The notes under the pieces were generated by a model that ran no database searches, was not told the DNA's origin, and saw nothing but the letters and a program-made list of their open reading frames with translations. 64,000 nucleotides of DNA from contig JACGWO010000010.1 of NCBI GenBank assembly GCA_034509735.1, positions 2,604,001 to 2,668,000 of the forward strand, read 5' to 3'. Below are positions 37,601 through 48,395 of this stretch, in pieces. This DNA is from Sesamum alatum (lineage: Eukaryota; Streptophyta; Magnoliopsida; Lamiales; Pedaliaceae). Every line of letters begins with the position of its first letter. Within the stretch, counting starts at the first letter, position 1. Position numbers and translations under genes: made by a program.

Positions 37601-40600
37601 TCTCAATTTTAATATTATCTCTCTGTCTCATAATGAATGTCCCTTTATGAGTTGGCACAGAGTCTTAGAAGAGTTGAAAAAGTGAAAGTTCTTGGTAGCT
37701 GTCCTTATAAATACTGGAGAATCAGTGCGATAACATCATTATTATAGAGAGTTGCAAAGATGATCTCCGTTTTAGGTAATGAGAACAGTTTTTATGGATG
37801 TCCCAGGAAACAATAGGAGTATTCAATTTAAATTGAACAGAGTACAAATGTAGGGCAGAAGGTGAACAGCATCAACATGTGGAGTATTTTTATATGAAGA
37901 CTAATTTTCTGGCACAATTTCCTAATTTGAAATAGAATTTCTATAGAATCGAGTATCAGTTTTGGGGATCAACATATTTGCCAATGTGGCTTAAATCTCA
38001 ATTTCACTTTTACATTGTATGACTTGAGAAATCGTACTCCAGCTTTTCATCTGGAGGAGCATGCTAAACTGCCCTATCATTATCGAGATCAACAACAACA
38101 GCAGTTTTCAGAAGTACTTGGTGCAAATAGTTGTTCCATATGTGCTATAAACTGAAATCCAAGTACAATTATTTATGATTGTTGTGCTTGAAATTCAGAA
38201 GTCCACGGATTTCGTTTACCACAACACTCTGGATAAAAGATACTCAGAAAGATGATGTTTCTGCACTATACTCAATATACAATCCAGGTTCCAGTAATTC
38301 TGTAGGAACAACTTATTACATATCGAGCCAGATACCATCCATTTCTGGGACATATGTGACCTGTCTTATCATAGATTTGCATCTCATGCACATGCTAGAT
38401 GATTGCCGCAGATCATTTAGCTCATTGCAGAACCTGGTTATTTCCATTGTGGTTTTGTACCTTCTGTGCAGTTCTGGGGAGTTACAGTCTTGTGTGCCTA
38501 AAATGTGGTTTCACAATCAGATCTGTATCTTTATCTTTATTTCAGTTTTTGACTTTCTTGCCTGAAGCAAACTGTGGAATGACTGCTCATGAAAGTAGAT
38601 AATGAATCTTAGTAAAAGCTCTTTATTTGATTCCTTTTTTAGATTGCCGTAGATGGCAGGCCTGTATGTATCTCAGTCTGTGTCTTCTCTCACATGTGAA
38701 CAACATTGACTATACGTTGTACCTCAGAACCTGCCCTGCGTCGCGGAGATTCTGTCTGCCTTGTGGGGTTGAGTAGCAATCTACAGGCAATTTCGAGGAA
38801 ATCCTTCATCACCAATCCCTCTGCTGCTCTCAGCATGGGCTCAACCTCAGCCCCAGCCCACTTTCAAAGACACAGAGGAACAAATATGGAAGTGATTGAG
38901 CTTGATACTGGTGCGTTTGGAGCAACGTTGTTGCATTGATCTGAATTATCGCCATTTAATTTAATCTTTTGTGGATTGGTCCATTTGTATTCCTGGTCAC
39001 TGGATGAATAAGCGGTGTTCATTCTTATTACTTTTGTTCCAGATCTTGGTAGTACATTTTCTGGTGTCCTTACAGATGATCTTGGAAGGGTTCAAGCCAT
39101 TTGGGGAAGCTTTGCAATTCAGGTCTGTGCTTCTTTTCTGCTTCTCAAGTTCATCTGTTGCTTGCGGAATCATGCTCTAATGGCTGTACTGTCCTTCAAA
39201 TATCCAGCTCAAATATAGGAGTTCGGGGCAAGACCAACGATTTAGTCGAGGTATTCCAATTTATACAGTATGCCAGATCCTTGACAAAATTGTATCTGGT
39301 GCGGATGGTCCTATTCTCTGCATAAATGGAACCAAAAGGCCTATGCCGCTCATCAGAGTACTAGAGGTTGACCTGTATCCCACTTTGCTTTTGAAAGCTC
39401 GTAGTTTTGGCCTGACTGACACTTGGATCCAGGTAATTTGTTGGTTGATGAATTTCTTGTTTTGCCTCTTATAAGAGTTAGATTTAATATCTCGTTCTTC
39501 TCCAGCAATATTTTTAACTCTTGTTCCAGAAAAAGAATGTACCTTTTAATGTGGAAATTTAATTTCCTCTTTCTATTGATCACGTTTACGATATGATTTT
39601 ATGATCTTAATTAGGTGTTGGTCATTAAGGTGCAAATCTTATTTCGACTATCAGTCTTGTTGTCTCATTTTTTCTCTTTCTTCCAACTGTGTATATACAT
39701 TTCCCACGTAGCTGGTGTACAGATCAGTCCATATGTGCTTGTGTATGTTGAAAAAATATAATTAAAGAATTTTTTTTTGGAAAAAACAGAAATAATGAGA
39801 GGGTGCGTGTGAAAGCGAGGAGAGATAGTAGAGTGAAAAAGGAAAAGAGTGACATCAAATTTTACACATCGTAAAAGATTGATCCTTCGGTGCACGGTTA
39901 TCACTCATAATTTTGTCCTTTCAATACTTTATGATTTCAATCTTTTGAAACTGAAAGCATTTTGATATCCATAAATAAAAGCAGCCATGCTTGCGTACAA
40001 AGATAGCTGCATATCCCTTCTTGACACTTGAGATTGAGAGTTCTTGGCTAATGTTTAGAATGAGTCTATCTACTTTACATAATTCAGGATGTGCACAGTA
40101 TTTCCGTAATATATTCAGGGATGTTGGAATTGTATCAAGCTTTGGTTTCTGCATTTCAGGCGCTGGTAAAAAAGGATCCTATTAGGCGTCAAGTGTTAAT
40201 AGTTAAAGGCTGCTCGGCAGGATCCGAAGCTGAAAACCTACTAGAACAAGGTGACATGGTTTTGGCAATCAATAAAGTCCCAGTTACATGCTTTCGTGAC
40301 ATTGAAGATGCTTGCCAAGAACTAGACCGTTGTAATGACAGCGATGGGAAGCTCACACTGACAATTTTTCGTCAGGTTTGTATACAGAGCATTGTTATCT
40401 ATTTTATTTCGTCTATTTACAGTTTTCCCATACTAGACGAACAGTGTAAGTTGTAGACAAGAATATAGTTTGTATATCAGTTTGGCTGCAATTTTATGTC
40501 GCTGTTTATCTTATCAGTGTCGTCTTTCAGGGTCGTGAGATTGATATACTGGTTGGAACTGATGTAAGGGATGGTAATGGATCCACACGTATGATAAATT

Positions 40601-41348
40601 GGTGCGGTTCTATAGTGCAGGATCCTCTTCCATCTGTGAGAGCTCTTGGATTTCTTCCTGAAGAAGGACATGGTGTATACGTGACAAGGTAACACTTAAA
40701 ACACGAGATGACTAGTAGCAGGTGGACCATCACGTGGAGAACTAGGAGGGTGTGTATTTATATATTTTGCTAAACTTTTCAGGTGGTGTAATGGGAGCCC
40801 AGCTCATCAATATGGTTTATATGCCCTTCGATGGATTGTTGAAGTAAACGGGAAACCAACTCCGAATTTGGACGCTCTTGTCGCTGTTATAAAGGTATGT
40901 CCATGTCCTTTTTATGAATGCTGAAAAACAAACGTGCAACAGGCAGTTTATGAAATGGTTTATTACTCCAACTCAACGTAATACCAAGTCCGAGTACAAT
41001 TTGTTTTAGCATTTCAAGAATCTTTACTGATGTAAATCTTAATGTCGTGAAACTAAGTTTGCATCATCCCTCCAGGGAGATATACATTGACATAAGGCTT
41101 AATTTTTTTATGCAAGTGTTGCTACTCTCATTGTGGAAATATTTAAGTTTTCAATATTATGAATCCAATAGGAAATAGATCATGGGGAGTTTGTTCGTGT
41201 TAAAACAATTCACTTGACTGGGAGGCCTCGAGTACTTACACTGAAGCAGGATTTGCACTACTGGCCTACTTGGGAGCTGAGGTTCGACCCTGAAACTGCA
41301 ATGTGGTGTCGAACGACAATCAAAGCACTCGACTATAGCAGTGAGTGA
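22680..41348 (+). CDS. DEG7: Protease Do-like 7 (DEG7), complete, 24 exons
   Basis: Exons: 22680-22992, 23098-23168, 24442-24576, 24888-24946, 27201-27237, 28441-28566, 29506-29595, 30347-30412, 30546-30602, 30725-30790, 32210-32317, 32970-33050, 33996-34045, 34256-34421, 35287-35784, 36725-36907, 36984-37086, 38728-38910, 39043-39122, 39208-39432, 40160-40375, 40531-40688, 40783-40894, 41172-41348. They join in frame to 1119 aa; Arabidopsis DEG7 is about 1097. The N-terminal trypsin-like domain has His100 (TNRHVV), Asp131 (VHDFG) and Ser215 (GGSSGSP). PDZ-like parts follow at about 280-375 and 410-490. A second, degenerate protease domain (about 640-825) has lost the triad: 'HNFALVAYN' stands at the Asp region. 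Two more PDZ-like parts follow (about 900-980 and 1010-1110), ending near '[19 protein letters not shown]'. By family this is an ATP-independent serine protease that oligomerises through the degenerate domain, reported in nucleus and chloroplast stroma (photosystem II repair). Intron 8 is GC-AG; all others are GT-AG. The ATG follows a GTG two codons upstream. Confidence 0.96.
25665..26210. mobile_element. Tourist-like MITE in DEG7 intron 4
   Basis: The left end 'gagctcttttggttgg' and the reverse complement of the right end 'gggctcgtttggttcg' match, and similarity goes on as 'gcatgatgagattgg' against 'gcatgataggattgc'. TTT stands on both sides, close to the TWA target of PIF/Harbinger elements. 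It makes up a quarter of the 2.25-kb intron and has no ORF. Confidence 0.65.
29105..29384 (+). repeat. Tandem duplication in DEG7 intron 6
   Basis: Units of about 135 bases at 29105-29240 and 29253-29384 share 'tgtattgttgtc.aggaaat', 'ggagcttaag', 'ttgatgcag' and 'cttatagatagttt.tgtta'. The two have drifted at scattered positions. No coding role. Confidence 0.8.
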
Positions 41349-41799
41349 TCACATCTTTCTGGAGAAATGATGATTTCTATCTTTGAAAACATGAATGGAA
41401 TTCATTAACAGTATCTTACAAGGATTTTTTAGCTGCTAGCATCATCTAGACAAACTTAGAATTAGCAGCGAAGCATTTGTTGTAATTGGTTACTAGAGAA
41501 CATCGATAGGGCTCTAGCCTCTAGATTTACATTACATGTAGAAAATAACGAAAGGCCTGCCCATTGTCTTACACGAACACTGAAGTTCTAGCATAGACTG
41601 ATACCTTACACGAATGACTTTGATTACTGTGACATCAGTCAAAGCTAATTGTTAGAGATCACACAAAAAATTATACTAGCGATTTCTTTATGGTAATATA
41701 AGTAATTCAACTTACAGGCTTACCAACCTGCCCCTGCCTCTACCATGCTACCCTCCTTAAGTTCTTGATTATCTATGTAAGAAAAATCATGTATGTACT

Positions 41800-42306
41800 T
41801 CATATTATGCGGTAAAGACAGTGAAGTACTTGAGCAACGAACAAAATGCAACATGCTGGATTCCAGCGAGCTGCTGAAGAAAAATCGACTGGTGGAGGTG
41901 GGTTCTTGTAGTAGAAGGGAAAATAAGGTAAAATTGGGTTAGGTGGTGGAGGAGCAAAGTAGTCGTTCACATAGTCCGGTGGAGGGTAAAATGGGATGTT
42001 CCCAGCTGGGGTTCCTGATGGAGGCGGAGGGCAGTAGATCGAGGAGGAGGGCGGCGCTGGAGGTTGAGGTGGAGGTGGAGGAGAAGGTGGTGGAGGGCAG
42101 GTGGAAGTTGAGGCGATAGGAGGCGGGAGACATGGATACAGACACTCGTACGGTTGTAGGGGAGTAGCAAATGCTACTTGACCTGCAAACTTGTTATCTC
42201 CTGCTGCTTCTGCTGCATAAATTGATGTGGATAATGAACTGAGTAGTAATATCTTGAATGTGAATATGATGATGAGGGGTGATGATTGGTTGGATTTTGT
42301 TGGCAT
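41800..42306 (-). CDS. Small secreted proline-rich (extensin-like) protein, probable GPI tail
   Basis: 168 aa from the ATG at 42306. That start is preferred to the in-frame upstream one because it puts a signal peptide at once: 'MPTKSNQ...LIIIFTFKILLLSSLSTSIYAAEA', cleavage near residue 30. The middle is Pro-rich with SPPPPP and PPPPSG blocks, of the kind hydroxylated and arabinosylated in extensins, with Cys residues in 'YECLYPCLPPP' and 'YCPPPP'. The end 'NPACCILFVAQVLHCLYRII' is hydrophobic and could be a GPI-anchor signal. It fits small plant hydroxyproline-rich glycoproteins of the cell wall or plasma membrane; there is no leucine-rich repeat. It is convergent with DEG7, 450 bases from its stop. 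The gene at 46116-46538 is a likely relative on the same strand. Confidence 0.75.
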   Translation of the reverse strand: MPTKSNQSSPLIIIFTFKILLLSSLSTSIYAAEAAGDNKFAGQVAFATPLQPYECLYPCLPPPIASTSTCPPPPSPPPPPQPPAPPSSSIYCPPPPSGTPAGNIPFYPPPDYVNDYFAPPPPNPILPYFPFYYKNPPPPVDFSSAARWNPACCILFVAQVLHCLYRII

Positions 42307-42465
42307 AGTATAACTATGTTGTAAGAATATAGGAGTGGAAGAGAAGTGTTGGAAGATGGAGGATGGAGAGCAGTAGAGGCAAGGCCTATTTGAAGGCTGC
42401 AAGAATTTAGCTTTGTGAAATTATAGAAAGTATGCATTATTGGCAACTTTGAAATGGACAGCTAT

Positions 42466-42476
42466 GTTTTATATGA
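42466..42476 (-). promoter_or_regulatory. Probable TATA region of the proline-rich gene
   Basis: On the minus strand this reads ATCATATAAAA-type sequence, about 160 bases before the ATG at 42306. Nothing closer fits better. Confidence 0.4.
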
Positions 42477-42499
42477 TAAAAGTAGAGTCTGAAGATTGC

Positions 42500-43068
42500 A
42501 TGATGTTAGCTTTTTGAGGGAGTCTTCTACTGGGAATCACACTGCAAAATTCCTACTTTGGACTCCCTCTTCTTTACCAAAATCAACATCACTTTTCTTC
42601 TAAATACGATCAAAGTTGCTTCTCCAACTCACAACGGGCAACAAGTTGACACTGTTGGGTCATTTGATCGTCCATTAAAAGTTCATTTGTTACAGTATCG
42701 GTAATTTTTCTTTTTACTGATTTTTTTTTCGAGACTCATAAAATTCTTGAATCTTAATACTTGTCATGTTGGATTCATATTATTGAATTGATCTTTTCTA
42801 AAAGATAATATTATGTTAATCTCAGTACTTACACAAATTGATTGGTGAAGATTAAATAAAAAATATAAAGTGAAATTAAAAAGCATGAGTAGTAGTCTTC
42901 TAATAGCTACCATAACATATAATAAAACGTTGTAGACCATATCATGTTTCCTACAAGAGGTACTTCCTGCTTAAAATAAAGTACCAAAATATTAGTATTA
43001 GGTATTGCAAATATGCATGTATGTCAGTCACGGGTTGGATTCTCGAATGCAAATCCCTTGTAATTTTT
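42500..43068. other. Spacer upstream of the proline-rich gene
   Basis: AT-rich sequence with no gene or element that I can define. Confidence 0.4.
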
Positions 43069-43482
43069 AGGGTAAATTACAATTACTTTTATCGAGGTTT
43101 GGCATAATTATAAATACCTTCTCGTTATTTGAAAAATTATAAATACTCTCTGAAGTTTGTAATTTTTAATCAAAGGTCTAAAATTGATCATTTTGCCTTT
43201 GATTTTTTTTATTAAAATTGCAGAAAAATCAATCGAGGCAAATTACATTATTGTTCCTCTATGTAAAAAATTTAAGAAACTTCTACTTGCGCATTATAGT
43301 CCAATTTTTTTAAAATAATTCAGTGCATAAGGGCATTTTGTTCAGTTCACTCATAAAAATGGATGGAAATGGTTTATTTGTCAGACGATTACAAACCTTA
43401 AGGGGGATATTTGTAATTTTTCAAACAATGATAGGATATTTGTAATTATGTCAAACTTCAGGAGAGGTAGCTGTAATACCCT
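43069..43482 (-). mobile_element. MITE of the 'trichotomy' family with ~100-bp TIRs, copy 1
   Basis: The ends 'agggtaaattacaattac' and 'gtagctgtaatacccta' are inverted, and the outer 100 bases of each side pair (phrases 'gtttggcataattataaat' and 'tttgtaatttttcaaacaat'). It is the reverse orientation of the copies at 47846-48293 and 51190-51598, judged by the core phrase 'gcaaattacattattg' against 'aataatgcaatttgcc'. The word trichotomy here only marks that three copies occur; it is not an established name. Non-coding. Confidence 0.8.
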
Positions 43483-44865
43483 AATTTGTACTCCATATAA
43501 CATACACATGTCATGTGTATGATTTTTCTAAATAAAATACATGATGTTATCTTTACCATTATACACATATCGTATATATATTAAATGGAATAGATGGAAT
43601 AGAATTTGCAACAGAGAATTCGATCAAGTCAAGGTCGAATTACCAAGTTGTGTACCTAAGCCTAACGTAGTAATTTGTGGCACATGTAGGCCATTTGTAT
43701 TAGTTAGAAGATGGGGTACATACACGCTTTATTCTACTAAGATTCTGCAATTCTAAAGTCGTGCTTTGGTGACAATTATTTGGTTTTGATACCCCGACCG
43801 GACCCTTTAATTATTTGAGAATAAATCTTTCCCATGTGCACATATTTTTCAAAACCAAACCCATCAACAACACAATTCATCATCATTGACATAAAATAAA
43901 AACTTTAAATTTTTAGATAGACTTTTATATTATTTGACTCATTGGGATAGACTTATGTATGCCTTTTTTTTTATTATTATTATTGATTTTTCTTTCAAGT
44001 TCTAGGGCTCATTCATCTATCATCTTTGTATTAGTTTTACGGACAAATTATATGCATATTTTCTACGAGTTAGTTTAAATACAAATACATTCTTGTTAGA
44101 TCAATTTATAAGACATTACTGACCAAATAAAAAATTGTATAAAAATACTTAAATATTTTCACACTCTCCGAACATAAGAAAAAGGAAGAGATATTAAATA
44201 AATTTGATGAAATGATTAAAATATCCAGAATAGATAGCGACATTTGGATCCATTTTGTTTCTTTTTTACGTCTCATCGTATTGTTTTCCTTATGTCCTCA
44301 TATCCAGCTATATTTGCGTTTATTTTTCATTGATAGTCTTTACTTTATGTAGTACGGCACAAGCAAATTGATCAGAAATGTCTTACCTGAAGATTGGTCC
44401 AAAGAGCATTTTAGTCACAAGAGATAGTTGAATTACAGTTAGATTTTATGAGGGGTACTTTGGAATATCACATGTAAAATCCGTTACATGCAGTAAGACA
44501 TACCATAACCTCAAGTGGGTAATTGTGATTTTTAATCTAACAGAGATGTATTTATAATTAGACCAAATTATGAATTATATAATTTACCGTATTTTAAAAC
44601 TACTGAGCCATTTAACTGCCGTATATATTTTTGACTGTGAACTTTCATATAAGAGTAATTATTGTCACACAAACTAATAATACTTGTTAAAGAAATGTTA
44701 TGTTCATGCTAGGAATACTAATATTAGAAATAGATTCATGTGGGACTTGGTCATTACATACCACACAGTTCTGCTAAAAGTTTGGATCACACATGTGGTC
44801 TTCCTCAATGAATAATAAAGGTGTGTTGGTGCAGTATTGTGAATGCAAGCTTTCTTGAATTTAAT
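43483..44865. other. AT-rich intergenic region
   Basis: I see no gene. The ORF at 43541-43756 has no recognisable motif. Parts near 44390-44590 ('cttacctgaagattgg', 'taattgtgatttttaat') look like further decayed MITE sequence. Confidence 0.4.
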
Positions 44866-44953
44866 GTAAGGGGTGGTTTACTTAGAAAGATTAGTTAGAT
44901 ACAGGTCCAAAATTAACAATAAAATCTTTTTATTTTGAATGTTGATGGCCCAT

Positions 44954-45024
44954 ATTACATTCAAGGGATCCGGTACAACTTGAATGTAATGGTTGATTTA
45001 CCATCCGACTTGTGGGGTCGGATG
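44954..45024. repeat. Two adjacent perfect hairpins
   Basis: ATTACATTCAAG (44954-44965) pairs perfectly with CTTGAATGTAAT (44979-44990), a 12-bp stem with a 13-base loop. CATCCGAC (45002-45009) pairs with GTCGGATG (45017-45024), an 8-bp stem with a 7-base loop. They may be the core of a MITE; outer ends were not found. Confidence 0.75.
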
Positions 45025-46115
45025 TGTGTATCCCAACTCAGCCCAGTCCACCAAGATCGGCACAAGTTAAAATGATCAAAATGTCCCTAAAAGTTTATCA
45101 TTGTTTTCTCCCTTGATCAACACCAAAAACCACTCTTCCTCCTCTGTCCAACCCATTGGATTCACGTTCTCCGGAGAAGGCTCTCCGATCAAAACCTAAT
45201 GGGTTGTGCATGTGTATGCATATACACATACATACAATACAAACCAGGCATTACACACAACAACAGAACTTATACACACACCGGGGTTGGGAAGGAGACT
45301 TCACAATGGTGGGGGCGAGAGGAGGGTTGGCAATTTCATACTTTTAACCTAATATTTATCGTACAATGTAATCATGAACCCCATTTATGGATTTTCGCAT
45401 CCAACAATTTATCATTAGAGTAAACGTTGTTTCAAAATTATTATTTCATCATATCCAATCATTTTATCCGATAGGCCGTATCAACCATTTATTCTAACTA
45501 CAAAAGTTAATGGCCCCTAATAGTTTTTCGCATAAAATGGTATCTTCAAGGGTATAGAAAGTTACGGTTTCACTCTATCATACAAAGGTGGAAAATTAAA
45601 CATTATCCTAAGCTGATCTGTCATTTTTTTGGATAATCAAGTGTTTTTCGAGTTTAATGAGATATTAATATTTTCATAATAGTCGGAGGTTGTCTTTTCC
45701 CGAGTGGGAACAAGTGAATATCCCAAGTCGTATACCTTTTGATATATATATATACACGTCATGAGTACAAATTCATATTATTTATCCGATATGTACTAAA
45801 TATGATAAGAGATGCATTACACACAATGTGAACTTGCTCCTCTCTTAGTGATCAAGCATATATGATTTAGGACAGCTTTTGAGATCCTGAAACAAATTTG
45901 CATGTACAAGGAAAAGGGAAGAAAGACATTAGAGAATGAAACAGGAAAAACATTGATAAATCATTATATAAAGGGATCCAACAACATAAGAGATGAAATA
46001 CATAAGTGGAATAATTTGCATCCTTAAAAAACATCCCATGTAGCACAAATCTATTTTGACAAAATTAATGGTAGTTTGACAGATTGATGCCCTTGATTTA
46101 AACTAATTGCATTAA
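45025..46115. other. Intergenic region downstream of the second proline-rich gene
   Basis: No supported gene. The ORFs at 45156-45423 are open by chance through CA-rich sequence ('catacacata'). The last 200 bases are probably the 3' UTR of the gene at 46116-46538. Confidence 0.4.
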
Positions 46116-46538
46116 TCACCAAAAGACTAGCAGTTGAAGGGCTGAGACCATCACCACCACCATAAGAAACATCCCAATTCTAAGAGAATAACTATGTGAA
46201 GAATTAGAGTATATCGACAAATCAAATGGATTATCAGATGGATACACGTTTTCAGCAGGAGCCCCTGTCTCATAAACGTACCCTGGTGGAGGTGGTGGAG
46301 TTAGCCCCATCTCATATACGAATTGTGGTGGTGGTGGGCTAACATACACCATCGTCGGTGGCAGTGGTTGGGTCGGTGGCGGGGGGCTGCATGGACTCAC
46401 ACAAGGGCACTCCCCACACTTGATGCTTGGATCAGGCGCATAATCAGTCTTAGCAGAAAACGAGGAACCTCCAGTGATCATAATTAAGTATTGGAGAATG
46501 AGCAGCAGAATTACCAACGTGTGAGGTCGTTTATTCAT
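46116..46538 (-). CDS. Small secreted proline-rich protein with Cys-rich motif and GPI-like tail
   Basis: 140 aa. The signal peptide is 'HTLVILLLILQYLIMITGGSSFS'. A Cys cluster follows, 'KCGECPCVSPCSPPPP' (residues about 39-54), then Pro-rich blocks 'VSPPPPQFVYEMG' and 'TPPPPPGYVYETG', which are SPPPP-Tyr motifs of the extensin type. A Ser/Asn stretch comes before the final hydrophobic segment 'IGMFLMVVVMVSALQLLVFW', which fits a GPI-anchor signal. It would be a cell-surface hydroxyproline-rich glycoprotein. The plan (signal, Cys-Pro motif, PPPP blocks, hydrophobic tail) is the same as at 41800-42306, so the two may be old tandem relatives. Function is unknown. Confidence 0.8.
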   Translation of the reverse strand: MNKRPHTLVILLLILQYLIMITGGSSFSAKTDYAPDPSIKCGECPCVSPCSPPPPTQPLPPTMVYVSPPPPQFVYEMGLTPPPPPGYVYETGAPAENVYPSDNPFDLSIYSNSSHSYSLRIGMFLMVVVMVSALQLLVFW

Positions 46539-47182
46539 CGATACGTTCGTCTTTCAAAGAGTGAAGGACAAGAAGAGGTGAAGGGATGCAGTATGAGGGT
46601 ATGGAATTTGTTACCGGTATATGTATACTAGGGGTACTTTGGTTAGGTATTTAATGGGGATGGAGACTTGGTATTGTGTGTGTGATGAAATTCTTTCTAT
46701 GGTTGTGTGGGTAAGGAGATCATGAAAGGGAGTTGCATGTGGATGGTGTAAATATGTAGGTCCTCATCCAACTTCATCATCTTCTTGCATCATAGGAGCA
46801 TTCTTAGGCTGCAATAGAAGTGCTCAACCAAAATGAGACAGAATTATGAGTTTTGATATATGTTTTTGACAAGTGGCTCAACTATAATGAATGGATGGGT
46901 TTGAATTTGAAAACATAATTTGAAGGAATGATATGATTCCATATTAATAAAATTTAAACCTAATAATATTTCACAAAATATAACTTCAAATGGGAGTGGA
47001 AGCATTTAAAAGATTTACAGCTAGGAATTTCAAATTCCCAACTTTAAATCTATCAATCCAAATGTACGTGGCCTTTAGATAATTGAATTTTAAGAGTTCC
47101 AGAATTTTGAGTTTAAAATTTATAAGGGAGTTTGGGATTGGTCAATCTAGCCCAATCCAAATTTTTGCCTCTTGATTGTGAT
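46539..47182. other. Upstream spacer of the second proline-rich gene
   Basis: Promoter-proximal sequence with a TATACATATA-like block near 46616-46628 (minus-strand reading), then AT-rich sequence. No other gene seen. Confidence 0.4.
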
Positions 47183-47469
47183 TGCGACGCCAGGGTTTCG
47201 AATCTAACATTTTTCATATACTTTCAAGTTTGGGAATAATCTAAAAATACAAAGTGATAGAAGTCAAATTCATTTCGATGTGGACACTCCAACGCCCAAA
47301 TCAAATAGCCTCCATAGACCACGTGTTGGTCATCCGCACTTTACGAAATCTATGCTGGGCCCTGTGGGCCGAGCCCCCTTGGTGATTTAGGCCCACGAAA
47401 CCAGATAAGCAATCATGGGCCAATAGTCTCTTCTTGGGCTATTTTGGCCCAAAAGGCTGGGTCGTTACA
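47183..47469. repeat. Short LTR-like sequence
   Basis: It starts TGCGACGCCAGGG and ends GGGTCGTTACA, the start and end style of Tekay-type LTRs, over only 287 bases. Repeated 'gggcc' and 'ggccc' motifs lie near the right end. Flanking bases (GTGAT and TCATT) do not match, so it is either a degraded solo LTR, an internally deleted one, or a look-alike. Confidence 0.4.
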
Positions 47470-47689
47470 TCATTTAGTCAATTAAAGTATATTACTTTAT
47501 TAAATTTATTAATTTTATCATATTCCATAAATAATTTATTCGAGTCATGTCAATTATTTATCCTATTCAAAGAATAAACTGTTCCTAAATAATTGCGATT
47601 GATGTTGAAGTGTTGATTGGCTTAGCCGCTTGAGTCTTAGCTAGTGGGCTTTCTTCTGCTATGCTGCTGACCTCCTCCTTGATTTTTAG

Positions 47690-48395
47690 GGTAAATTACA
47701 TCCACATTCCTAAAGTTTATATTTATATATACGAATACTCATATCTTTTGTAATATTATAAGAATACCTCTTAAGAGGTGTTACTATTTTTCAAGGGATA
47801 TTTGTATAAATTTTTTGCTTCTGATTAGTGTTGTAATTGTAATTAAAGTGAATTACAATAACTTCCCCTGAGATTTGATATAATTGCGGATGCCACCTTG
47901 TTTTTTCAAAAATTACAAATTCCCCTCCTCCCATGAGGTTTGTAACCGTCTAACAAGTAACTCATTTTTATCCATTTCTATGGGTCAACTGACCAAACTG
48001 CCCTTATGCAAACTGAATAATTTATTTAATTTTTAAAGTTTTTTTTTTATTTTTTTGGATTAAAACGCGTGGTGAGAAGTTTATTACGTTTTTTACACAG
48101 AGGGTCAATAATATAATTTGCCTTGGCTGATTTTTCTATATTTTTTATTTAAAAAAAATAAGGGCAAATTGGACAATCCGAGACCTTTGGTTAAACATTA
48201 CAAATCTCAGGGAGGTATTTGTAATTTTTTAAAACAAAGAGAGAATATCCATAATTATACCAACCTCAGGAGAAGTCATTATAATTCACCCTTATAATTA
48301 TAACTATAATCTAAAAAAAAATATTTATAATTTTGAAAAAGATTGAATATTTAAGTATTTGAATCTATCTCAGAGGTGTAAACGTAATTTACCCT
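47690..48395. mobile_element. Outer MITE holding a second MITE
   Basis: The left end 'agggtaaattacatccaca' and the reverse complement of the right end 'aagggtaaattacgtttaca' match. The interior from 47846 to 48293 is another MITE. The outer family is related to, but not the same as, the inner one. Confidence 0.65.
47846..48293 (+). mobile_element. MITE with ~100-bp TIRs, copy 2
   Basis: Same family as 43069-43482 and 51190-51598. The core phrases are 'gtttgtaaccgtctaacaa', 'aactgaccaaactgccctta' and 'acacagagggtcaataat'. It sits inside the MITE at 47690-48395, so it is the younger insertion. Non-coding. Confidence 0.8.

Noticed and set aside
42307..42402. Upstream in-frame start for the proline-rich protein at 41800
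   Set aside because: It would put 32 residues in front of a good signal peptide, which would then lie inside the protein.
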